A stretch of DNA of 34,636 bases, from positions 1-34,636 of the forward strand of contig PYJA01000002.1 in the NCBI GenBank assembly GCA_003635185.1, in the 5' to 3' direction. The position numbers were made by a program, and so were the translations under genes. Below are positions 8,516 through 14,934 of the stretch, in pieces. Source of the DNA: Candidatus Poribacteria bacterium. GTDB taxonomy: Bacteria; Poribacteria; WGA-4E; WGA-3G. The notes beneath the pieces were generated by a model. It made no database searches, had not been told where the DNA came from, and saw nothing but the letters and a program-made list of their open reading frames with translations. How positions within the stretch are numbered: the stretch's first letter is position 1; each line of letters begins with the position of its first letter.

Positions 8516-8754
8516 TGTCTCGTTTTCCAGTAGGTGCTCCTAAAAATAGAGTTGTCCGTGCCCTAGAACGATTAGGATTTCGTATAATCCGTGAAGGTAA
8601 TCATATTTGTATGGCGCGTGAAAATCCTGATGGAAGTCGGAGTGTATTAGTTCTACCAAATCATCGTCGCATCAAAGGTTCAACTTTGCGCCGAATTTGT
8701 ACTCAGGCAGGAATCTCCAGAAATGCTTTTCTGGAGACTTATAGGTTAATATAA
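8515..8754 (+). CDS. hicA: HicA-family toxin (mRNA interferase)
   Basis: The protein has 79 aa with the double-stranded-RNA-binding-like HicA fold: RVVRALERLGFRIIREGNH (the family's catalytic His is H30), then LVLPNHRRIKGSTLRRICTQAGI, the usual nucleotide-contact and C-terminal helix motifs. HicA cleaves mRNA independently of translation and is blocked by HicB. Translation is coupled to hicB by a 1-base overlap. It converges on the minus-strand HAD gene with about 30 nt between the stop codons. Confidence 0.88.
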   Translation: MSRFPVGAPKNRVVRALERLGFRIIREGNHICMARENPDGSRSVLVLPNHRRIKGSTLRRICTQAGISRNAFLETYRLI

Positions 8755-8784
8755 AAAAGAAGGTTTATGGAATTATGCTCTGGT

Positions 8785-9489
8785 TTAGGTAGTGTTAAGC
8801 AATTCCGGTAACTCCGCAAGACTCCGAATCGTCTCATCCCACCTATCAACGTACGGCTCGTCTCTATCAATCAGTATCGGACGAATGCCCACGCCTTGTG
8901 CCCCAATGATGTCCGCTTCGTACGTATCCCCAACATGCACAGCTTCTTCTGCAGAAACTCCAACTGCGTTTAGTGTGTATTCAAATATATGTGGGTCTGG
9001 TTTTGCTGACCGAACGCGTTCGTCATGTGAGGCGACAATTATGTCAAAATAGTGTGCAATACCGAGTCGTTCTGCAAGCGGATCCAATGGTGTATCCCAA
9101 TTTGAAACAATTGCCAGTTTGAATCCATAATCCTTTAGTCGTTGGAGTGTTGGCACAACGTCGTCATAGAGCGTGGCAACATTGGCAGCGAAGAGCGAGT
9201 GTCCAGCTTGCAACAACTCCCATGCCATCTGTTCTGCATGTTCCTGAACCCCCAGTTGTCGGATGAATTCACAGTAACTGTCCACGATTTTTTGCATTGT
9301 GTCAAGGATAGAGTGTGTAGAAGGATCCGTACCTGACGCCTCAGCGAATAGATTCTCAACTGCTGCAGTATACCGTTTCCAGTCAATTTCAAATTGGTAT
9401 CTATCTGCAATTTTTTGTAGACTTTCGTCAAGTGGTTTTCCCCAAACACATAAAGTATAATAAAAATCAAAGAAAACAGCTTTTATCAT
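8785..9489 (-). CDS. HAD-superfamily hydrolase (haloacid dehalogenase type)
   Basis: The protein has 234 aa from ATG 9489 (MIKAVFFDFYYTL); the longer open frame upstream would overlap the preceding gene and lacks HAD sequence. Motif I has nucleophile D8 followed by F-Y-Y-T, so the usual second Asp is Tyr, as in L-2-haloacid dehalogenases (D-x-Y-x-T). Motif II is IVSNWDT, motif III is the Lys of SAKPDPHIF, and motif IV is HVGDTYEADIIGA. A helical C1-type cap lies between motifs I and II. Loss of the second Asp argues against an ordinary phosphatase, but the substrate is unknown. It lies 34 nt downstream of the Rpn-like gene on the same strand. Confidence 0.8.
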   Translation of the reverse strand: MIKAVFFDFYYTLCVWGKPLDESLQKIADRYQFEIDWKRYTAAVENLFAEASGTDPSTHSILDTMQKIVDSYCEFIRQLGVQEHAEQMAWELLQAGHSLFAANVATLYDDVVPTLQRLKDYGFKLAIVSNWDTPLDPLAERLGIAHYFDIIVASHDERVRSAKPDPHIFEYTLNAVGVSAEEAVHVGDTYEADIIGAQGVGIRPILIDRDEPYVDRWDETIRSLAELPELLNTT

Positions 9490-9523
9490 AATTTCTCGTG
9501 AACGTCCTGCGTTTTCAGATGCC

Positions 9524-10444
9524 CTATTTAAATAGTATTTCAGTGAAGGCTTCAAGGTTTTCCGCATTAACGGCAGTGAGATGCAGCTGTCCAAGGCGTT
9601 CCAAATTATCTATGTTTTCAAGTGCCGGCACTATGGCACGCACCGCCTCTACGTGGAATTTTGCATTGAGTACTGTCAAAAGGTTTTTGAGGGTAGCCTC
9701 TTTTGCCCCTTGTGTAATACCTTGTGTAATACCTTGTGCAATACCTTGTGCAATACCTTGTGCCATAAACTTTTCGCGTCTGCGTTGTTCAAAAGGAGAT
9801 TCTCGCATAAGTGCCTCCGGTATTTGTTCAAATAAACTTGTGTCATGTACCAGACTCCCGAAGAGGGAGAGCCCGTAAAGTAAACTTCCTTTCGTCGCCG
9901 GATCAACAGATGTGCCCACCGTTGCATCTATACATTGTCCTACCCACTGCTCAGGTGTCATATTGTCCGGTGGTTTCATGAGTGGTGTGAACGGTAATAG
10001 CCCTGGTGTCTGTGTCTCTAAAATTGCTTGTCCCTCTATCCCAATGAGCCGTATCACCTTATAGATGAGCCGGTAATCGTAACCGTTCCAACTGTACGCA
10101 TAGTACCCCGGATCGTTTTTGCCCGCGTCTGGATGAAAGTAAATCACATTGGAATAGACAGGGACCTGATGTTCACCGATAAGATATCCATGATAGTGCG
10201 CGTTCCGAGCCCACATCGGTTTTTCTGTGCTGTCATGAAGTTGAAGTTCAATATGTAGAACAGCTTCGTGGGTCTTAAAACGGATACGTTTTGTGATGTC
10301 TGTACGAAACGCGCGGACTACCTGTTGCTCAGTATCAAGGTCCGCAATCACTTCAACATCAGACACGTTCAAAACAAACTGTGCGATTTCGTTGATATGT
10401 TCGTTCAGGATATCTTTTCCTATTGTATCATATTGCTGTGCCAT
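9524..10444 (-). CDS. Rpn-family PD-(D/E)XK nuclease / transposase-like protein
   Basis: The protein has 306 aa and belongs to the Rpn/YhgA-like family (PF04754), PD-(D/E)XK nucleases linked to recombination and often multicopy. The catalytic core is visible as D49 (FRTDI), then E66-x-Q68 (HIELQLHD), followed by RNAHYHGYL, a family landmark. A Gln-Gly-Ile repeat (AQGI/TQGI units) lies before the C-terminal helical part and is encoded by a 12-bp tandem repeat. The start at ATG 10444 is chosen because a TTGATA-N18-TATAAT promoter ends 6 nt upstream; the longer frame to 10498 would run through that promoter. Confidence 0.8.
   Translation of the reverse strand: MAQQYDTIGKDILNEHINEIAQFVLNVSDVEVIADLDTEQQVVRAFRTDITKRIRFKTHEAVLHIELQLHDSTEKPMWARNAHYHGYLIGEHQVPVYSNVIYFHPDAGKNDPGYYAYSWNGYDYRLIYKVIRLIGIEGQAILETQTPGLLPFTPLMKPPDNMTPEQWVGQCIDATVGTSVDPATKGSLLYGLSLFGSLVHDTSLFEQIPEALMRESPFEQRRREKFMAQGIAQGIAQGITQGITQGAKEATLKNLLTVLNAKFHVEAVRAIVPALENIDNLERLGQLHLTAVNAENLEAFTEILFK
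9709..9764 (-). repeat. 12-bp tandem repeat encoding QGI units
   Basis: Four complete copies of a 12-bp unit (plus strand CTTGTGYAATAC) run from 9709 to 9756, with a partial fifth to about 9764. Units 1-2 differ from 3-4 at one position (T/C). Because 12 is a multiple of 3, copy-number change adds or removes four residues without shifting the frame. Confidence 0.9.
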
Positions 10445-10450
10445 ATAGAC

Positions 10451-10480
10451 ATTATACAACAAATTATTAGCAGATATCAA
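10451..10480 (-). promoter_or_regulatory. Sigma-70-type promoter of the Rpn-like gene, probably leaderless
   Basis: On the minus strand: -35 TTGATA (plus 10475-10480), 18-nt spacer, -10 TATAAT (plus 10451-10456). Only 6 nt separate the -10 from the ATG at 10444, so the expected transcription start falls on or beside the start codon. Confidence 0.6.
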
Positions 10481-10537
10481 GGATAAAGAAATTATCAAGC
10501 ATCAAATCGCATCTACAAAGGAGTCATGTCACCACGC

Positions 10538-11224
10538 CTATCGATAACGCGTTGGATCAGAGATACCTGCGTTTTCAAACCCTTTTTTGCGGAGTACGCA
10601 ACTATCGCATTCACCACACGCCTGTCCATCTACATCTGGATCGTAACAGCTGAGTGTGAGGCTATAATCAACGCCAAGTGCCGTGCCAATTCGGATTATC
10701 TCTGTTTTTGTTTTATCAATAAGTGGCGTGCGGATTGTCAGTTTTGTTGGACCTTCCACACCAGCTTGTGTTGCAAGGTTTGCCATCTCTTGATAGGCAC
10801 TAATATACTCTGGACGACAATCAGGATATCCACTGTAATCGATAGCATTGACACCGATGAAAATGGTATCGGCGGCAAGCACCTCTGCCCATGCAAGCGC
10901 GTAGGAAAGAAAGATGGTATTCCGAGCAGGGACATAAGTGATCGGTATGCCATCTTCCATTTCTACGTCTGATCTACCTTTTGGAACGTCAATGTCATCT
11001 GTCAAGGCAGATGCGCCAAAGGTGCGGAGGTCAATGTCAATAATGTTATGCTGCTTTGCCCCCATTAACTTTGCAATGTTTTCTGCACATTGAAGTTCCA
11101 CCTTGTTCCGTTGTCCATACCGAAAACTCATCACATAGCAATCATACCTTTCATTGCGCGCGATTGCTAAGGTAGTGGTTGAATCTAAACCGCCACTCAG
11201 TAGGACAACCGCTATTTTACTCAA
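10538..11224 (-). CDS. queC: 7-cyano-7-deazaguanine synthase QueC
   Basis: It converts 7-carboxy-7-deazaguanine to preQ0 with ATP and ammonia in the queuosine pathway. The PP-loop SGGLDS is at residues 10-15; the zinc site is C193, C203, C206 and C209 (SCYDP...ACGECDSC). YVPARNTIF and [19 protein letters not shown] are typical family blocks. At 228 aa it has the standard length. AAAGGAAAG upstream of ATG 11224 (minus strand) is a good ribosome site. The partner genes queD, queE and queF are not in this window. Confidence 0.95.
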   Translation of the reverse strand: MSKIAVVLLSGGLDSTTTLAIARNERYDCYVMSFRYGQRNKVELQCAENIAKLMGAKQHNIIDIDLRTFGASALTDDIDVPKGRSDVEMEDGIPITYVPARNTIFLSYALAWAEVLAADTIFIGVNAIDYSGYPDCRPEYISAYQEMANLATQAGVEGPTKLTIRTPLIDKTKTEIIRIGTALGVDYSLTLSCYDPDVDGQACGECDSCVLRKKGFENAGISDPTRYR

Positions 11225-11372
11225 ATTCTTTCCTTTATTACGGTGTTAGCAGTCAGCCATCAGCAAAAGAGTTACCAGATTTCAGCAATACGTCTTGTGG
11301 CAGTAGTCCTGCCCATTATGCTATTAATAACTACCCTCTCCTGCAAAGCATCTTATAACTGACTGCTGATTG

Positions 11373-11900
11373 TTATTCGCTTTCAAACTCAAGCTTGGCA
11401 AAACGGAGGAAAATACCACCACCCGGCCTGGCAAGAGGCCCGTTGATAGCCAAACATGCAATAACATGTTTCGCACCCGGCTCAGCACTTTCGGACACAA
11501 CAACGCGTTGCGGTGTATTGAAACCAGATGCAGCACCACGCCCAGACTCTCCAAATGCTAAGTCAATTTCACCATTGACCCAAACTTCACCGTAGTCATC
11601 AATACAGGTATGAAACCATACTTTTGAGCCAGCAACGGACTTCCCATCAACTTCTTCAGGAATAGTGACAGTAATCCGATACCAACCGAAGCAGAGACCT
11701 GTTAAGACGATCTCTTGAATATTTTCACAAATACCCCAATCAGAATCGTCATAATCAGCGAGACGCGCCGGTGTTTCCGGCATCTGGTCAACTAAACCAC
11801 CATTCGGTTCACCGGGGACAAGTCCCTCGGCAAAACGCCATTGGGCATTTGTGAGTTCAAGGTGTTCTGAATTTTCTAAATCAAGTTCAGCAATAATCAT
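11373..11900 (-). CDS. Small galactose-binding-like (jelly-roll) protein
   Basis: The protein has 175 aa with no signal peptide or membrane segment. The pattern resembles the sugar-binding jelly roll of glycosyl hydrolase family 2-like proteins: DDSDWGICENIQEIVLTG, then GWYRITVTIPEEV, GSKVWFHTCIDDYGEVWVNGE, and a terminal strand GGGIFLRFAKLEFE. No catalytic residues are recognisable, so it is probably a carbohydrate-binding or accessory domain. AAGGA lies about 7 nt before ATG 11900. The IS607-type element ends within the roughly 60 bp upstream and may have separated the gene from its original promoter. Confidence 0.6.
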   Translation of the reverse strand: MIIAELDLENSEHLELTNAQWRFAEGLVPGEPNGGLVDQMPETPARLADYDDSDWGICENIQEIVLTGLCFGWYRITVTIPEEVDGKSVAGSKVWFHTCIDDYGEVWVNGEIDLAFGESGRGAASGFNTPQRVVVSESAEPGAKHVIACLAINGPLARPGGGIFLRFAKLEFESE

Positions 11901-11904
11901 AGCT

Positions 11905-12040
11905 GTTCCTTCCGATGATATTAACCTATATATTTCCGTGGAATGCTATGCATTTCACATCTTATACGGTTTGCAAGTTGCTAAGAGATAGCAACCAGGG
12001 TTCATCTACCAAAGCACGCAGGAATATCCCGCGTGCGCCA
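11905..12040 (-). ncRNA. Candidate TnpB guide RNA (omega RNA) region
   Basis: TnpB guide RNAs are known to overlap the 3' end of tnpB and run to the element end. Here two strong hairpins lie in the last 27 codons. One is a 10-bp stem with one G-U pair and a 3-nt loop (plus 12014-12036); the other is a perfect 7-bp stem (GTTGCTA/TAGCAAC) with a 5-nt loop (plus 11977-11995). The boundaries are guesses, as the element end is not defined. Confidence 0.35.
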
Positions 12041-13080
12041 TTCAAATCTCTATTCATCTTGAGTCCCGTGCTATCTCTGATTATCTTTCGTCCACCGAGT
12101 GATTCTCTTATTTCACCATTCCACGACACAGTTTTTGATGTGTGTGCTTCACAGACATCAACCACGATACATCCAGTTTCTTTCGCTTTATGTTTTAGGA
12201 ACTGTTTGAAGCGATAGTGAGAAAGTGTCAACATTTGTCTGGCAGACATCTTTCGTAGTTTGCGTTTTCCACACATCACCATATCTGAAGTCTCAAAGGT
12301 AGGGAGTAAGATAATATCAAAGTTATCCACAAGGTATCGTGCAACTTTCTTATGCAACTCATCAACAAGATTTCTGATACGTTTTCTGATACGATGTGCA
12401 GCCCGTCTCATGTTCTTGCGTGATTGCTGCGTTGCTTTAGATGCACGTGATAATAGATCGTCAAGATATGAACAGAGTCTTTGAATCCGATTGATAGCAT
12501 GGTGTCCAAGCCATCCGAAACCATGCTCATGAAAATAGGTGAGGAATGTTCTCACGCCAGGGTCTAAAGCAACAACACGTCCGTTTGACTTTCGCTTCGG
12601 AGTTGTTACAGTATAGGATATACACAGATAGTATTTGTCTTTTTCTTTAACGAACCGAGAGTCGCAGATATTATCAGGAAGAGGCTCAGTCATTTTGATA
12701 TCCCCCAGCACTGTGTGATAAACGCCACGTGCTTTTATAGCAGACTTCGGAATAAAAATACTATCTGATGGACTGCGTTTAGATTTGAAGGAGACAGACT
12801 GAAAGCCTCCTGTTTTTTGATATTTTTTCTTTGCTTCTCGGACAGCAACACAAGCGTCTCTAATCGCAACAGATTTTATCTGATAAGGTGTCTCTTTGCT
12901 CCAATCGGGTAGATCGTGAAGAATACCTGTTTTTATCGCTTTCCAATTCGCTTGTGTGTCGGTTTCATTCAATAAAGCAACCGTTTTATTGAATGTGAAA
13001 CGTGCAGTGCCAAACCATTGGCGCAAAGTTTTACGTTGTTCCGGTGTCGGATAAACTCTTATCTTCTTTGATTTTGTCAC
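11962..13080 (-). CDS. tnpB: RNA-guided nuclease TnpB (IS607 group), zinc-ribbon cysteines missing
   Basis: The protein has 372 aa from GTG 13080 (VTKSKKIRVYPTPEQ), the usual TnpB beginning; an in-frame ATG at 13119 is an alternative, and neither has a good ribosome site. The RuvC-like nuclease residues are present: Asp in VVALDPGVRTF, Glu in ILLPTFETS, Asp in MNRDLNGARG. The segment that normally holds the C-x2-C...C-x2-C ribbon after TSKT reads VSWNGEI...LGGRKII without any paired Cys. The C-terminus GIFLRALVDEPWLL is well kept. It overlaps the end of tnpA by 50 nt. TnpB proteins cut DNA opposite a guide RNA and favour retention of their element. Confidence 0.88.
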   Translation of the reverse strand: MTKSKKIRVYPTPEQRKTLRQWFGTARFTFNKTVALLNETDTQANWKAIKTGILHDLPDWSKETPYQIKSVAIRDACVAVREAKKKYQKTGGFQSVSFKSKRSPSDSIFIPKSAIKARGVYHTVLGDIKMTEPLPDNICDSRFVKEKDKYYLCISYTVTTPKRKSNGRVVALDPGVRTFLTYFHEHGFGWLGHHAINRIQRLCSYLDDLLSRASKATQQSRKNMRRAAHRIRKRIRNLVDELHKKVARYLVDNFDIILLPTFETSDMVMCGKRKLRKMSARQMLTLSHYRFKQFLKHKAKETGCIVVDVCEAHTSKTVSWNGEIRESLGGRKIIRDSTGLKMNRDLNGARGIFLRALVDEPWLLSLSNLQTV

Positions 13081-13618
13081 GATAACTTCGGAGCCCGTGC
13101 AGTCGGCAACTGAAGACATGCAAGATTGCGAGAAGATCCGCCGTGAGTTCTTCTTGCGGACTGTGTGCTGTTTGGTCCAAAACCACGAGTTCGCCACCGT
13201 TTTGTTCAATGAGGTAGCGTCCAAGGTCTATACCGAATCGGGCGAGTCTATCCCGATGGGCAATAACAACCTGGAGCTTATCACCTTGCATAAGTCGTTC
13301 CAATAAGGTTCTAAGCCCTTTTCTTTTGAAGTTAATGCCGCTGCCGATGTCCCTGATAACTTCTGCGGCGGGGTAGATACTTCGTATATACTCGACTTGT
13401 CGTTCAAGATCGTCTCTTTGTTTTGTGCTGGACACTCTACATTAGCAAATAGTGGTAGTGGATTGGGATTTGCTTTTGATGTCCCCTTCACCATCATAGC
13501 GTCTGTGTCCGCCTCCTGTGCGGATATATTCTATCTTTCCTTCATTTGCTAATCTCCTTAGATGTTTAGGGGGGCAGTCCAGCAGTTCACTTGCTTTACG
13601 TGCTGATACATAAGCCAT
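13031..13618 (-). pseudogene. tnpA: IS607 TnpA serine recombinase, interrupted by one TAA
   Basis: A single frame runs from ATG 13618 to the stop at 13031 with one in-frame TAA at 13444-13442. Before it lie 58 residues: a MerR-like DNA-binding domain (MAYVSARKASELLDCPPKHL, then IRTGGGHRRYD). After it come CRVSSTKQRDDLERQ with the catalytic Ser, DIGSGINFKRKGL, and AHRDRLARFG, all typical of IS607 serine recombinases. The stop falls where the family has Tyr before the [AC]RVSS strand, so TAT or TAC to TAA is the likely change. A GTG at 13435 could restart translation but would give a protein without the DNA-binding domain. Confidence 0.88.
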
Positions 13619-13624
13619 GCATAT

Positions 13625-13653
13625 AGTATAACATTTACATATTGAAATGTAAA
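13625..13653 (-). promoter_or_regulatory. IS607 tnpA promoter, with a palindrome over the -35
   Basis: On the minus strand: TTTACA (plus 13648-13653), 17-nt spacer, TATACT (plus 13625-13630), then 6 nt to ATG 13618, so a leaderless mRNA is expected. An inverted repeat TTTACAT (13634-13640) / ATGTAAA (13647-13653) covers the -35 and spacer, a plausible binding site for the MerR-like domain of TnpA. Confidence 0.6.
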
Positions 13654-13683
13654 GAAAAATATAGATTTTTAGATACTGTTACT

Positions 13684-14868
13684 TTACCTTAAGTTAAATT
13701 TAGTGTGCCAAAGTTTATAGGCTATATAGGTTGAACAAATCAGGAAAAATCCTGCGACAATAAATGGTACATGAACAGAGATGTTAATTAAAAATCCACT
13801 TGCGACAAAACCGAGAAGAAATCCGGTGCTCCATGCTAAATGCGTAAGACCAACACCGTGTCCTTTCTCATGCGGTTCGGTAAATTCATTGATAAACCGT
13901 GGTATTGTGGTAGAAAGTGCCCACGCTGCCCCTCCACCGAGTATACCAAATAATTGCAGACCAACTAACGAGTTGTGATAAAAAACCAATCCAAAAGCGA
14001 GAATAGTAACGACAACATTTGCTACTAAAGCGGGAATTCGATGGCCTACTACATCACAAATTTTCCCAGTAACAAACTGGCAAATAAATGCAAAGAGTAA
14101 TTTAACTGCGCCGTAATATCCAGTTGCCTTATCACCTCCAAGGTTATAAACCAAAATCGGCATGAGTAGATTTACTGATCCCCAATAGTACGTTGGGAAA
14201 ACACGCAGACCGATCAACATTTTGATTTCCGATCTACGCCATAGGTTCTTATATTTTCCAATATTTAGGGTTGATTTCGCAATTCCCTCTCGTTTCTGTC
14301 GGTTGTCGTTGATATGTTGTTTGAGACGAGGTAAGAAGAAACATGCGCCAATAAACAACAAACCCGATAGAAGTACCGCCCCAGTTCCGAAAGTTCTGTA
14401 GTTAATCCGATCAATAATCTCGCCAGCGATAGCGTTTCCAACAGCACTCCCAACAGTGCTACTAATAAAGTAAAGTCCGGTTGCCACCCCTAATTGCTTT
14501 GGTGATACAGAACTGATAAGATACGATTGCCCGCCTGCAGTTTTGAATCCGGAAGCAATGCCTTCGTAGCAGAGAATCCCCCATAGAAACAACGGTATTT
14601 GTGTTGTAAAAAGTCCTCCTATTACAACGGCACCGGTCATCCCGATAAGCAGTGTCGGTTTGCGTCCGAATCGGTCGCTAAGCTTACCACCGATAAGTGC
14701 TGTAATACCACCCAAACCGATAGGGACAGCACGCAATAACCCCGCGAAAAGAGCTTTTTCTCCTAAAACTTTTTCGGCATATACCGGAAAAAACCAGTGC
14801 ACCGGTCCAGTAATCAAACCGATCACAAACACGATGAGACAGAGCGAAATGAATCCTCGTGTCCACAT
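13684..14868 (-). CDS. MFS transporter
   Basis: The protein has 394 aa, with about 12 hydrophobic helices and a short loop-rich middle (QHINDNRQKREG) separating the two six-helix halves. The family motif A between helices 2 and 3 reads GGKLSDRFGRKP. The first helix contains GPVHWFFPVYAEKVLG. The substrate cannot be read; the helix pattern resembles drug/metabolite efflux-type MFS proteins. It lies 66 nt after the NuoE-NuoF fusion on the same strand but has its own promoter in that gap. Confidence 0.85.
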   Translation of the reverse strand: MWTRGFISLCLIVFVIGLITGPVHWFFPVYAEKVLGEKALFAGLLRAVPIGLGGITALIGGKLSDRFGRKPTLLIGMTGAVVIGGLFTTQIPLFLWGILCYEGIASGFKTAGGQSYLISSVSPKQLGVATGLYFISSTVGSAVGNAIAGEIIDRINYRTFGTGAVLLSGLLFIGACFFLPRLKQHINDNRQKREGIAKSTLNIGKYKNLWRRSEIKMLIGLRVFPTYYWGSVNLLMPILVYNLGGDKATGYYGAVKLLFAFICQFVTGKICDVVGHRIPALVANVVVTILAFGLVFYHNSLVGLQLFGILGGGAAWALSTTIPRFINEFTEPHEKGHGVGLTHLAWSTGFLLGFVASGFLINISVHVPFIVAGFFLICSTYIAYKLWHTKFNLR

Positions 14869-14892
14869 CAGAGTCCGCCAGAAAATGTGGTC

Positions 14893-14920
14893 ATAATATA
14901 AAACCTGCCTAATTTGTCAA
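14893..14920 (-). promoter_or_regulatory. Sigma-70-type promoter of the MFS gene
   Basis: On the minus strand: TTGACA (plus 14915-14920), 16-nt spacer, TATTAT (plus 14893-14898). The expected start near 14886 leaves a leader of about 18 nt before ATG 14868. Confidence 0.7.
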
Positions 14921-14934
14921 TAACCGCTTGCAGT

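Larger units (their letters stand above)
11962..13653 (-). mobile_element. IS607-type insertion element (tnpA broken, tnpB open)
   Basis: The element carries a MerR-like plus serine-recombinase TnpA and an overlapping TnpB, the IS607 arrangement, read on the minus strand from a promoter at 13653-13625. IS607 elements have no terminal inverted repeats and make no target duplication, so the ends cannot be placed exactly. The right end lies somewhere between 11962 and about 11910. The copy cannot transpose with its own TnpA because of an in-frame TAA. Confidence 0.75.

Noticed and set aside
10526..10972. 148-aa plus-strand frame
   Set aside because: Antisense shadow of queC, which has all its catalytic and zinc residues.
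11248..11367. 9-bp inverted repeat AGCAGTCAG/CTGACTGCT in the spacer beside queC
   Set aside because: It resembles common short repeat fragments but is too short and too far apart (102 bp) to call an element.
13442..13444. Reassignment of TAA as a sense codon to explain the intact frame around it in tnpA
   Set aside because: Many other genes here end in TAA at family-typical ends (for example sbcD), so TAA is a normal stop.
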